A DNA stretch of 64,000 nt from JACKBC01 sp041391125 (GTDB lineage Bacteria > Chloroflexota > Anaerolineae > Caldilineales > Caldilineaceae): contig JAWKON010000003.1 of assembly GCA_041391125.1 (NCBI GenBank), forward strand, positions 124,001 to 188,000, given 5' to 3'. Under the pieces are notes generated by a model. It worked only from the letters and a program-made list of their open reading frames with translations. It was not told the DNA's origin and searched no databases. Made by a program: the position numbers and the translations under genes. Below, piece by piece: positions 1-7,584 of this stretch; the first letter of the stretch is position 1; each line of letters opens with the position of its first letter.

Positions 1-40
1 CAACGCTACTCCCTAATCCCTACTCCTAATCCTACTCTCA

Positions 41-1040
41 AACCTTGCCGGTTCTTCTGCTGCCAGTTCACCAATCCCGGCAGATGTCGTAAATGTCGTG
101 TTCGGCTTTCCAGGCCAGTTCGCGCCGCCTTGCTGGGGTCGGCATAGGCGGATGACACATCACCGGGGCGGCGGTCCACAATTTTATACGGCACTTTTTG
201 GCCGGTGGCCTGCTCAAACGCCGCGATGACCTCCAGCACGCTGTAGCGCGACCGGTGCCCAAATTATAGGCCACAAAGCCCGGATTCTCGGTTAATTTTT
301 GCACAGCGCGCACATGGGCATCGGCCAGGTCCACCACGTGAATGTAATCGCGCCACGCCGGTGCCATCGGGTGTGGGATAATCACTGCCAAAGACGCGCA
401 ATTCCGGAAGCCGCCCAATGGCCACTTGCGTAATATAGGGCATCAAGTTGTGGGAATGCCGTTGGGATCTTCGCCAATTCGCCGCTGACGTGGGCGCCCA
501 CCGGTTAAAATGGCGCAGCAGGATCAAATTCCACGTCGGGTCGCTCTGGTACAGATCGCGCATGATCTGCTCGGTCATCAGCTTGGTCCAGCCGTAGGGG
601 CTTTCGGCGGCGGATGTGGGATGCTCTTCGGTAATCGGCACCTGCTGCGGCTCGCCATAGACAGTGCAGGACGAGCTGTAAACCAGGTTTTTGCAGCCGT
701 GTTTGCGCATCACATCCAGTAAATTAATAGTGCCGGCCACGTTGTTCTGATAATATTCTAGCGGCTTGGCCACCGACTCGCCCACCGCTTTATAGGCCGC
801 AAAATGGATCACCGCCGCGGGTGGATCGGCCTCGAACGCCGCCGTCAATCCCGCTGTATCCAATAGATCCGTTTCGTAAAAGTCAAGCGTTTTGCCGGTC
901 AACTTCTGCACCCGGCGCAGCGACTCGCGCTTGCTATTGTTCAGATTATCGATTACAGTCAGCTCATAGCCCGCCTGCAAAAGTTCAATACATGTGTGGC
1001 TGCCAATATAGCCGGCGCCACCCGTCACAAAAACTCGCAT
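41..1040 (-). CDS. galE: UDP-glucose 4-epimerase GalE, frameshifted
   Basis: The product interconverts UDP-glucose and UDP-galactose (Leloir pathway, nucleotide-sugar supply) in the cytoplasm. The N-terminus has the Rossmann NAD motif GGAGYIGS (residues 7-14), the catalytic serine region YSSSCTVYG and the YxxxK pair in SPYGWTK. The 3' part (RDYIHVVDLADAHVRA, YNLGTGR, then VLEVIAAFEQATG and DRRPGDV) is standard GalE but lies in other frames. At least three indels are needed, near 500, 360-400 and 245, with a further one near the C-terminus around 75. The start at 1040 follows a GAAGGA ribosome site. The exact stop is unclear because of the last indel. The family identity is certain; whether the gene is truly broken or mis-sequenced is not known. 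Confidence 0.88.
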
Positions 1041-1243
1041 AATTAATTCCTTCTATATCAAAAAATGATGGGGCAACCGTCGAGTTTACCCACAAGTTCG
1101 CCTAAACAACACCATTGACAGTATACTGTAAAGCAGCAGAGAAAAGCAACGGACCGAGTTACGATTGTCGGATCAGTTTCCTAACACTTGGAACAGCCAA
1201 AATCTGTAAAATCTGCGTAATCTGTTGATCCAATGAGGTTCCC
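1041..1243. other. Intergenic region between divergent galE and NHL gene
   Basis: This gap separates the divergent galE and the thioredoxin-NHL gene and should hold both promoters. The only recognisable element is a run of the word AATCTGnnTAATCTG at about 1198-1230. The same word builds complete hairpins at 31258-31346 and 32944-33133. Here only one arm is visible. No RNA gene was seen. Confidence 0.5.
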
Positions 1244-2748
1244 ATGAATGAATATCGCGGCAAAGTAAACGCACCCGAATTCCCACCACACCTGTCCTGG
1301 CTCAACACGGAGCACCCGTTGACCATGGCCGAGCTGCGCGGCAAAATCGTCATGCTCGAATTTTGGACCTTCTGTTGAATCAACTGCCATCACAATGTTG
1401 CGCAGTTGCGTCAACTCCGTGCGGTCTATCCCAATGAACTGGTCATCATCGGCGTCCACTCGGCCAAGTTCCCCACCGAAAAGCTGACCGAAAATATCCG
1501 CGAAGCCGTCATGCGCCACGACATTCGCCATCCGGTGGTCAACGACGCCGACTTTGAAATTTGGAGCCAATATGGCGTGCGCGCCTGGCCCACCATCGTG
1601 CTGGTTGACCCATTGGGCAAAGTGGTCGGCTATCAATCGGGCGAGATCGACGCCGCTGAATTTACGCGCGTCATCCAGGAGATGGTACACGATTTCCGCC
1701 AGCAAAACGCGCTCAAGGCAGAGCGGATGGCGTTTCAACCCGAAATTGCCAGCGAACCGGCGCGCACGCTGCTCTATCCCTCCAAAGTTTTGGCCGTGGA
1801 CAGCCAGCGCCTTTTTGTGGCCGACAGCGGTCACCACCGCATTTTGGAACTGGCGCTGGCTGACGATGGCCGGACGGCAGCCATTGCGCGCGTCATCGGC
1901 AGCGGTCAGGCCGGGCTGCGCGATGGCGCCCTAAGCGAAGCCCAATTTCACGACCCGCACGGCATGGCGCTGATTGGCGATACGCTCTTTGTGGCCGACA
2001 CCGAAAATCACGCCATCCGCGCTGTGAATTTGACGGCGGGTACAGTACACACGGTGGCGGGAACGGGGAAAAGGGACGCGGCCTCAATACAACCGGCGCG
2101 CCGCGTGAAGTAGCGCTGCGTTCGCCGTGGGCGCTGGCCGCCGTGGACGACATTCTGCTGATCGCCATGGCCGGCTCGCACCAGATCTGGCTGCTCACCT
2201 TTGAAGCCGGTGAACCCAAAGCGCTGGCTCTCTTTGCTGGCGCCGGCGTCGAGGCGCTCATCGACGGGCCGCGCGACGAGGCGGCCTTTAACCAGCCCAG
2301 CGATCTGGTTTTCGATATGGGCCATCTCTTTGTGGCCGATGCTGAAGCCAGCGCCATCCGCGCCATTTCGCTGGATAGCGACCCGCAGGTCATGACGCTG
2401 GTGGGCCAGGGACTCTTTGAATTTGGGGACATTGATGGCGTGGGCGCGGCCGTGCGTTTGCAACACCCCACCGGGCTGGCCGCCCACAATGGGCTGCTCT
2501 ATAGTGCCGACAGCTACAACCACAAAATCAAAACGCTGGACCCCACCAGCGGCGCCACGCGCACGCTCATCGGCACGGGCGAGCCGGGCGTAGAGGATGG
2601 CCCCTTTGCCCAGGCCAGCCTGTATGAGCCGGAGGGGTTGGCGGCGGTGGACGGGCGGTTGTATATTGCCGATACGAACAATCATGTCATTCGCGTGGCG
2701 GATTTGGAAACGCGAGAACTATTTACCCTTTACTTACTCACCACCTGA
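1244..2748 (+). CDS. Thioredoxin-like/NHL-repeat protein (NHLRC2-like), candidate selenoprotein with in-frame TGA (Sec45); one frameshift
   Basis: The N-terminal thioredoxin-like domain (about residues 15-160) begins with WLNTEHPLTMAELRGK and continues to RAWPTIVLVDPLGK. It is followed by NHL/beta-propeller repeats (LFVADSGHHRILEL, LFVADTENHAIRAV, LYIADTNNHVIRV). In this family the redox site is normally FWTYCCINC. Here the reading frame gives FWTFC, then TGA at 1376-1378, then INC, so the first Cys of the CxxC is replaced by a UGA codon, giving UINC. A hairpin fitting bacterial SECIS rules follows (see 1381-1415). The start ATG at 1244 has GAGG at 1235-1238 and is in frame with the TGA and the rest of the domain. 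A separate indel near 2068-2075, in a GGGGAAAAGGG run, breaks the propeller. The role is probably a thiol/selenol redox function; the substrate is unknown. The alternative is a TGC-to-TGA error or nonsense mutation, but a second CxxU gene in this window makes that less likely. Confidence 0.82.
1381..1415 (+). promoter_or_regulatory. Candidate bacterial SECIS hairpin for Sec45
   Basis: Just after the in-frame TGA (1376-1378) the sequence can fold GTTGCGC (1397-1403) against GCG-T-CAAC (1408-1415, one bulged T). This leaves the loop AGTT at 1404-1407. The loop starts about 26 nt after the TGA and has a G in its second position, within the known bacterial SECIS range of 16-37 nt. An alternative fold pairs CAACTGC (1381-1387) with GCAGTTG (1402-1408), leaving a 14-nt loop. 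Which one forms is not decided by sequence alone. Confidence 0.55.
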
Positions 2749-2810
2749 AAATGTGCTAAAATTAAAGTGACTTCACTATCTGTCCAAGCCAGAATTGTCT
2801 TGAGGTATAT

Positions 2811-3032
2811 ATGATTATCGAACGAATTACAGTGAATCCTGAGATATGCGGCGGCAAACCATGCATTCGAGGACTCCGTTTTCCTGTTTCAAGAATACTC
2901 GGTTTATTGGCTGCCGGGGAATCCATGGACAATATTCTGCGCTCATATCCATACTTAGAAATCGCGGACATTCAGGCCGCCCTCCAATATGCTACCTTGC
3001 TGGCAGAAGAACAGGTCATTGAATTCGCCTGA
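2811..3032 (+). CDS. DUF433 family antitoxin
   Basis: A 73-residue protein with the DUF433 signature: RITVNPEICGGKPCIRGLR at the N-terminus, FPVSRILGLLAAGES, and the SYPYLEIADIQAALQYA helix-turn-helix-like segment. Members of this family are usually the DNA-binding antitoxin partner of a PIN-like toxin. The stop codon overlaps the ATG of the next gene (3030-3034, TGATG), so the pair is translationally coupled, as expected for a type II toxin-antitoxin operon. The antitoxin would bind and neutralise the downstream protein and autoregulate the operon. That is family knowledge and was not seen here directly. Confidence 0.88.
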   Translation: MIIERITVNPEICGGKPCIRGLRFPVSRILGLLAAGESMDNILRSYPYLEIADIQAALQYATLLAEEQVIEFA

Positions 3033-3403
3033 TGAATGTTCTCCTCGACATGCCCGTTTCACCCAATCTTGTTCTCGTACTCCAAGAGTATGGACATGTC
3101 GCTGTCCACGCCTCGGAGTTAGGACTGTTCCGCGCCACTGATCAAGAATTGATAGCACTGGCTCGGCAAACAGATCGCATTATCATCACAGCCGATCTTG
3201 ATTTTCCCCAACTTCTAGCGTTAAGCGGTGCTGCCTCTCCGGGCATCATTCTCTTTCGAGGGGGTGATTATTCTGAACGTGAAATGGCAGAGTTGCTCCG
3301 CAGGGTATTACACGCCGTCCCCGCAGACAGAATCCAGAGCGCAATCTGTGTCGTTGATCGCAAGCGAATCCGCGTCACCGAATTGCCCTTGGGCAGCAAT
3401 TGA
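3032..3403 (+). CDS. DUF5615 PIN-like toxin
   Basis: A 123-residue protein of the DUF5615 (PIN-like) family. It shows MNVLLDMPVSPNLV at the start, with the first acidic residue D6, then RATDQELIALARQ, IITADLDFPQLLA with the central acidic pair, and GIILFRGG. These positions match the acidic cluster that binds metal in PIN-type ribonucleases, so an RNA-cleaving toxin role is inferred. The gene overlaps the DUF433 gene by one base of a TGATG junction. The downstream racemase gene starts 14 bases after the stop, but this probably does not indicate functional linkage. Confidence 0.85.
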   Translation: MNVLLDMPVSPNLVLVLQEYGHVAVHASELGLFRATDQELIALARQTDRIIITADLDFPQLLALSGAASPGIILFRGGDYSEREMAELLRRVLHAVPADRIQSAICVVDRKRIRVTELPLGSN

Positions 3404-3417
3404 TAGGAAGAAAAAAT

Positions 3418-4618
3418 ATGAAAGTCACCCAAATTCGCACCATCAACTTTGCGGATTTCCCCAACATCACCATGCTGGAAATTGAAACCGACGCCGGCAT
3501 TGTGGGCTTGGGCGAAACCTACTACACGCCGCGCTCGGTGACGGCTTATATTGAAGAAGTGCTGGCCCCCATGCTGCTGGACGCCGATCCGCTGCAAATC
3601 GAGGCATTTTGGCGACTGGCCTATGATGGCTCGCACGTCTATGGCAACAAAGGGCTGGAGATGCGCTGCCTCTCCGCCGTGGATGTGGCGCTGTGGGACA
3701 TCCTGGGGCAGCACGTGGGGCAGCCGGTCTGGCGACTGCTGGGCGGCAGCAGCCACCCCGACGGCGTCCCCATTTACAATACCTGCGCCACTGCGGGCTA
3801 TGCGCAAGGCACGCCCGGTATTCGGCGCAGGGGCGGCGCGCAGATCGAATCGCTCTATCGCGATTACGAAGCCTGGCACGAGGACGCCGGCAAGCTGGCC
3901 CAATCGCTGCTGGAAATGGGCATCCGCGCCATGAAGATCTGGCCCTTTGACGCTGCCGCGTTGAGCAACCGCGGCCAAACCATTTCGTGGAAAGAGTTGG
4001 ATGAGGGATTGCGCCCGTGGAAGCAGATCCGCGATGCCGTGGGCATGGACATTGACGTGATTCTGGAGGGCCACGGCTATTGGGCGCTGCAACCGGCGCG
4101 GCGCATTGCCGAAGCGCTGGAGCCCTATAAACCGGCGCTGCTGGAAGACTTGATGAAGCCGGACAACCCGCGCACGCTGGCCAAGCTGCGCGAATCTACG
4201 CGCACGCCCATCTGCGCCAGCGAACTGCTCATGAATCGCTATGCCGTCGAAGAGATGATGCGCGCCAACGCCTGCGACGTGGTCATGACCGACGTGACCT
4301 GGTCCGGCGGCATTACCGAGAGCGCGCAAAATCGCCTATATGGCCGACACCAACAACCTGGGCGTCATCTTCCACGACTGCACCGGCCCGGTGACGCTGG
4401 CCGCCGGGCTGCACCTTTCCACCCACTGCACCAACACCTGGATGCAGGAGATCGTGCGCTCATTTACGCTGGGCTTTTACCGCGACCTGGTCGATCACGA
4501 ATTTGTGGTGGAAAATGGCCGGATGCACGCCCCGCAACGCCCCGGCATTGGCGTGGCCATTCGGCCAGAAGCGCTGGGACGGGAGGATTGCGTGCGCAGG
4601 GTGCTGGCGGAACGATAG
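3418..4618 (+). CDS. Mandelate racemase/muconate lactonizing enzyme family protein (enolase superfamily), frameshifted
   Basis: An enolase-superfamily enzyme of the mandelate-racemase/galactonate-dehydratase type, likely acting on a sugar acid or related carboxylate. The N-terminal capping domain (MKVTQIRTINFADFPN, residues 1-120) is followed by a barrel. The barrel has AMKIWPFD (catalytic Lys region), DVILEGHGYW, LLEDLMKPDN and TPICASELLMNRY as metal or catalytic strands, then HDCTGPVTLAAGLH. An indel near 4325-4335 shifts the frame: ITESAR-like sequence before, KIAYMADTNNLG after. The true end is therefore 4618, with the C-terminus in the second frame. The start ATG at 3418 has a purine-rich GGAAG upstream. 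The exact substrate cannot be told. The neighbouring M20 amidohydrolase suggests a catabolic locus. Confidence 0.85.
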
Positions 4619-4654
4619 AACGGGTTTCCGGCCTATGTTGGCATTTCCATAAAT

Positions 4655-4745
4655 CGTAGGTGCGACATCCTTGTCGCACGACGCGTGCATTAGCGACAAC
4701 CCGTCGTCCCCAGATCGAAATTGTGCGGCAGGGATGCCGCACCGA
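4655..4745. repeat. Cluster of small palindromes (TGCGAC..GTCGCA, TGCGGC..GCCGCA)
   Basis: Two short hairpins lie between the racemase and M20 genes: TGCGAC-ATCCTT-GTCGCA at 4661-4678 and GTGCGGCA-GGGA-TGCCGCAC at 4723-4742. A looser ACGACG..CGTCGT pairing sits between them. The loops ATCCTT and GGGAT are near-complementary variants of each other. This is typical of REP-like dispersed palindromes and is not a clear terminator, since there is no T-run. Confidence 0.6.
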
Positions 4746-4774
4746 CCATTGCCAAACGAAAGCGAAAGCAAACA

Positions 4775-5977
4775 ATGACCTTAATCGACACCCTAAAACA
4801 AGAAGCCGAAGCGCTCTTTCCTCAGCTTGTGGCCTGGCGGCGTGACTTTCACGCCCACCCGGAGTTGGGCTTTCAGGAGGTACGCACGGCGGGCATTGTG
4901 GCCGCGCATCTGGCCGGGCTGGGGTTGGAGGTGAGCACCGGCATTGGCAAGACCGGCGTGGTAGCTATGGTGGAAAGCGATGACGCGCCTGCCGATGCGC
5001 CCACAGTCATGCTGCGTTTTGACATGGACGCGCTGCCCATCCACGAGGCTACGGGGCTGCCCTTCCAATCCGAAAACCCGGGCGTCATGCACGCCTGCGG
5101 TCACGACGGCCACACGGCCATTGGCATGGGCGTGGCGCAACTGCTGGCCAAACACCGCAACCAGATCAGCGGCCGCGTCAAGCTGGTCTTCCAGCCGGCG
5201 GAAGAGGCGCTGGGCGGCGCGTTGGCCATGGTCAACGACGGTGTGCTGGAGAATCCGAAACCGGCGGCGGCCTTTGGGCTGCACCTGTGGAGCCGCCTGC
5301 CGCTCAAGCAGGTCGTGGTGCAGTCCGGCCCGCTGTGGGCGGCGGCGGACTTTTTCCAGATTACCGTCAAGGGCAAAGGCGGTCACGGCGCCATGCCCCA
5401 CGAAACCGTTGACGCTACGCTGATCGCCAGCCACATTGTGACGGCGCTGCAAAGCATTGTGGCGCGCAACGTCAACCCAACAGAGACGGCGGTGGTGTCG
5501 GTGGGCACGCTGCACAGCGGCGTGGCCTCCAACGTGATTTCGTCGGAGGCGGTGCTGGCCGGCACGGTGCGCAGCTTTACGACCGATGTGCAAGAATTGG
5601 TTTTTCGTCGCATTGAAGAGATTGCCCATGGCGTCTGCCAAACCTTTGGCGCGGCGTGCGAAGTGGAAGTGCGGCTGGGCTGTCCGGCCACGATTAATTC
5701 AGATGCGGGCGCGGAACTCATGCAAAGGGTCGCTGGCCAAATCGTATCGCCTGAGCAGATCACGCAGATCGACCCCATGATGGTGGGTGAAGATATGTCC
5801 GAATTCCTTAACCGCGCGCCCGGCTGCTTTGTGCTGGTGGGCGCGTCCGACGGCGATAGCACCGAACTCAACAGCCCGCATCACAACCCCACCTTTGACT
5901 TTGACGAACGCATGTTGCCCACGGGCGTGGCGCTGCTGGCCGGGGCGGCGGTGGCGTATTTGGATGGGGAGTATTGA
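4775..5977 (+). CDS. M20 family amidohydrolase (N-acyl amino acid/hippurate hydrolase type)
   Basis: A zinc peptidase-fold amidohydrolase of 400 residues, the usual family length. It is predicted to remove acyl groups from N-acyl amino acids or similar amides in the cytoplasm. Motifs in order: RRDFHAHPELGFQE near residue 20, MLRFDMDALPI, HACGHDGHTAIGMG (metal-binding Cys/His), VFQPAEEALGGA (Glu-Glu), GKGGHGAMPHE (dimerisation-domain His) and a C-terminal NSPHHNPTFDFDE. I chose ATG 4775 because MTLIDTLKQEAE matches the family start; upstream in-frame sequence is repeat-derived. The last codons (GEY-stop) lie inside the word repeat at 5969-6076. It probably works with the upstream racemase-type gene, which is inference from proximity only. 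Confidence 0.9.
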   Translation: MTLIDTLKQEAEALFPQLVAWRRDFHAHPELGFQEVRTAGIVAAHLAGLGLEVSTGIGKTGVVAMVESDDAPADAPTVMLRFDMDALPIHEATGLPFQSENPGVMHACGHDGHTAIGMGVAQLLAKHRNQISGRVKLVFQPAEEALGGALAMVNDGVLENPKPAAAFGLHLWSRLPLKQVVVQSGPLWAAADFFQITVKGKGGHGAMPHETVDATLIASHIVTALQSIVARNVNPTETAVVSVGTLHSGVASNVISSEAVLAGTVRSFTTDVQELVFRRIEEIAHGVCQTFGAACEVEVRLGCPATINSDAGAELMQRVAGQIVSPEQITQIDPMMVGEDMSEFLNRAPGCFVLVGASDGDSTELNSPHHNPTFDFDERMLPTGVALLAGAAVAYLDGEY

Positions 5978-6076
5978 GTGTCGAGTATTGAGTATTGGGT
6001 AAACCGTTTGTGAAGCTCGTTGTGCTGCGAGATGCTTGATCCCAATACTCGATACGCAATACTCAATACTCAATAC
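5969..6076. repeat. Word-type hairpin built from GAGTATTGAGTAT
   Basis: The left arm (5969-6000) repeats GAGTATTGAGT with variants. The right arm (6040-6076) repeats the complement, ATACTCAATACTC. The gap of about 40 nt is unrelated. The stop codon of the M20 gene (5975-5977) is part of the left arm. There is no T-run, so it is not a classic terminator. Confidence 0.75.
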
Positions 6077-6135
6077 GCCTTAATTGTCAGGAGTTCGTAA
6101 CTTAATTTAGTAGAAAGTTAACCAAGAATGGTGAT

Positions 6136-6465
6136 ATGCTTATGAACAACTTTGTGCAGCCGCTGCAACACGTGGGCAGCCGGGCGGACAAGCCTTATAA
6201 ATACACTGTCTTTCAAAGCGAGCGCCTGCTGACCGGGCTAAATTGTTTGGAGCCGGGGCAGGCGCAGTCGATCCATGACCATCCCGAGCAAGACAAGTTC
6301 TATTTTGTGCTGGAGGGCAGCGGTTATTTTACGGTGGGTGATGAGGCGCAGACGTGCGGTGTTGGTGAATTAATTTTGGCGCCAGCGGGTGTGATGCACG
6401 GGGTGGAAAACCGCGGCAGCGAACGGTTGACGTTTATGACGGTTATTGCGCCTTTTCCGGGGTGA
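6136..6465 (+). CDS. Cupin domain protein
   Basis: A small single-domain cupin of 109 residues. Motif 1 is SIHDHPEQDKFYFVLEGSG and includes the two metal His and the Glu/Asp. Motif 2 is LAPAGVMHGVENRG with the third His. This gives a complete metal-binding beta-barrel. The function could be a sensor, isomerase or dioxygenase and cannot be assigned. ATG 6136 was used; a second ATG two codons later (6142) is equally possible. It sits alone between two repeat hairpins, upstream of a GntR regulator on the same strand. Confidence 0.85.
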   Translation: MLMNNFVQPLQHVGSRADKPYKYTVFQSERLLTGLNCLEPGQAQSIHDHPEQDKFYFVLEGSGYFTVGDEAQTCGVGELILAPAGVMHGVENRGSERLTFMTVIAPFPG

Positions 6466-6472
6466 GTGAAGC

Positions 6473-6562
6473 GGATTAACGCAAGAGGCGCAAAAGACGC
6501 AAGGGACGCAAATGTTTTCATTTTATATCCTTTGCGTCTCTAGCGTCTTTTGCGTTAAAAAT
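6473..6562. repeat. Word-type hairpin built from GCGCAAAAGACGCAAG
   Basis: The left arm (about 6477-6511) reads AACGCAAGAGGCGCAAAAGACGCAAG and so on. The right arm (6529-6558) reads TTTGCGTCTCTAGCGTCTTTTGCGTT. The loop is short and T/A-rich. The same vocabulary builds the hairpin at 36838-36965. It lies directly after the cupin stop and may act as a 3'-end element. Confidence 0.78.
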
Positions 6563-6597
6563 TCGTCACCAGTATTGTCGAAATCTGGTTAAGTTTT

Positions 6598-6627
6598 TTG
6601 GGATTTGCTTGGGCTTCGTGCTAAAAT
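6598..6627 (+). promoter_or_regulatory. Possible promoter of the GntR gene
   Basis: TTGGGA at 6598-6603 and TAAAAT at 6622-6627 are 18 bases apart, a plausible but imperfect sigma-70 pair upstream of the regulator gene. Confidence 0.3.
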
Positions 6628-6645
6628 TTTGTTAATGATTTAATT

Positions 6646-6676
6646 ATTCAGATTAATCCGATCATTCAGATTGATC
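6646..6676. promoter_or_regulatory. Two direct repeats ATTCAGATTnATC, possible operator
   Basis: ATTCAGATTAATC (6646-6658) and ATTCAGATTGATC (6664-6676) repeat with an 18-base period just downstream of the putative -10 and directly upstream of the GntR gene start. The position suits autoregulation. Binding is inferred only. Confidence 0.4.
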
Positions 6677-6685
6677 AGGTTTTTG

Positions 6686-7387
6686 ATGATCAAAGCGCAC
6701 ATTGATTCTGAGTTTCTACAATATTTGATCGACCATGAGGCCCAGCCGGGTGAACGGCTGCCCTCGCTGGCCGAGATGAGCGCCGCAATTGGCGTGAGCG
6801 TGGGTAAGCTGCGCGAGCAATTTGAGGTGGCGCGCACATTGGGCCTGGTGGAGGCCAGCCCCCGCCGCGGCATTACGCGCACATGCTACGATTTTTTGCC
6901 GCCGGTGCGTTTGAGTTTGCTGACGGCGCTAGCGCTGGATCACCGCCGTTTCGACGCCTTTAGCAGCCTGCGCGTCCATCTGGAAACTGCCTATTGGGAT
7001 GAAGCGGTGCAGATGCTTACAGACACAGAAAAGGATCATCTGCAACAATTGGTGGCGGACGCCATGCAGCAGCTTCACCAGCCGCGCATTCAGATTCCCC
7101 ACGCCAATCATCGCGATCTGCACTTGACGATTTTTGCGCGTTTGGAGAATCCATTTGTCAGCGGACTGCTCAGGGCGTATTGGGATGCCTATGAGGCGGT
7201 CGAGCTGAACACCTATGCCGACTATGGCTATCTTTTGGAAGTCTGGCAATATCACGACCGGATTGTACAGTCTATTTGTGAAGGTGAGTTTGCCGCAGGA
7301 AAACAATTGTTGATTGAACATATGGGGCTTTTAAGCAATCGCGGCATTTCGTTGGAAGCCCGCGAGGTTTTGAATACTGCGGTATAA
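6686..7387 (+). CDS. GntR/FadR-family transcriptional regulator
   Basis: The N-terminal winged helix-turn-helix (about residues 12-70) has EAQPGERLPSLAEMSAAIGVS, then VGKLREQFEVARTLGLVEASPRRG, typical of GntR. The C-terminal all-helical ligand domain is FadR/FCD-like, with HRDLHLTIFARLENPFV and YHDRIVQSICEGEFAAGKQ carrying the usual His metal/ligand positions. ATG 6686 (MIKAHIDSEF) was preferred over an upstream TTG at 6671, because the latter overlaps the direct repeats. It would control neighbouring metabolic genes, perhaps the downstream korAB or itself; the effector is unknown. Confidence 0.85.
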   Translation: MIKAHIDSEFLQYLIDHEAQPGERLPSLAEMSAAIGVSVGKLREQFEVARTLGLVEASPRRGITRTCYDFLPPVRLSLLTALALDHRRFDAFSSLRVHLETAYWDEAVQMLTDTEKDHLQQLVADAMQQLHQPRIQIPHANHRDLHLTIFARLENPFVSGLLRAYWDAYEAVELNTYADYGYLLEVWQYHDRIVQSICEGEFAAGKQLLIEHMGLLSNRGISLEAREVLNTAV

Positions 7388-7584
7388 AATCGATGGCTAA
7401 CTTACAGACAAAGATGTCTAAGATTTCGTGTAACGTGAATATTCTGTTCGCACCTAAAATAGTCGCTTGCCAGCATCTATGCACCCTCGCCCGGGGTGTT
7501 GAAGGATGTGGGTAGAGCGGCTTTCTCTGTTTTTGGGCAATATTCATAATAAATAAAGAATAAATGAGGAAAATGAGGTAAAAG
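7388..7584. other. Intergenic leader of korAB
   Basis: About 200 bases between the GntR gene and korA. It contains a CACCCTCGCCCGGGGTG palindrome near 7481-7498 and an AT-rich stretch (7545-7580), plus GAGG before the korA ATG. A promoter is expected here but no convincing -35/-10 pair was found. Confidence 0.4.

Noticed and set aside
1376..1378. TGA as a true stop giving a short 44-residue protein
   Set aside because: The conserved thioredoxin domain continues directly in frame after it, and a second CxxU gene exists in the window.
4655..4745. CRISPR-like array
   Set aside because: Only two to three small palindromes, no regular repeat-spacer pattern.
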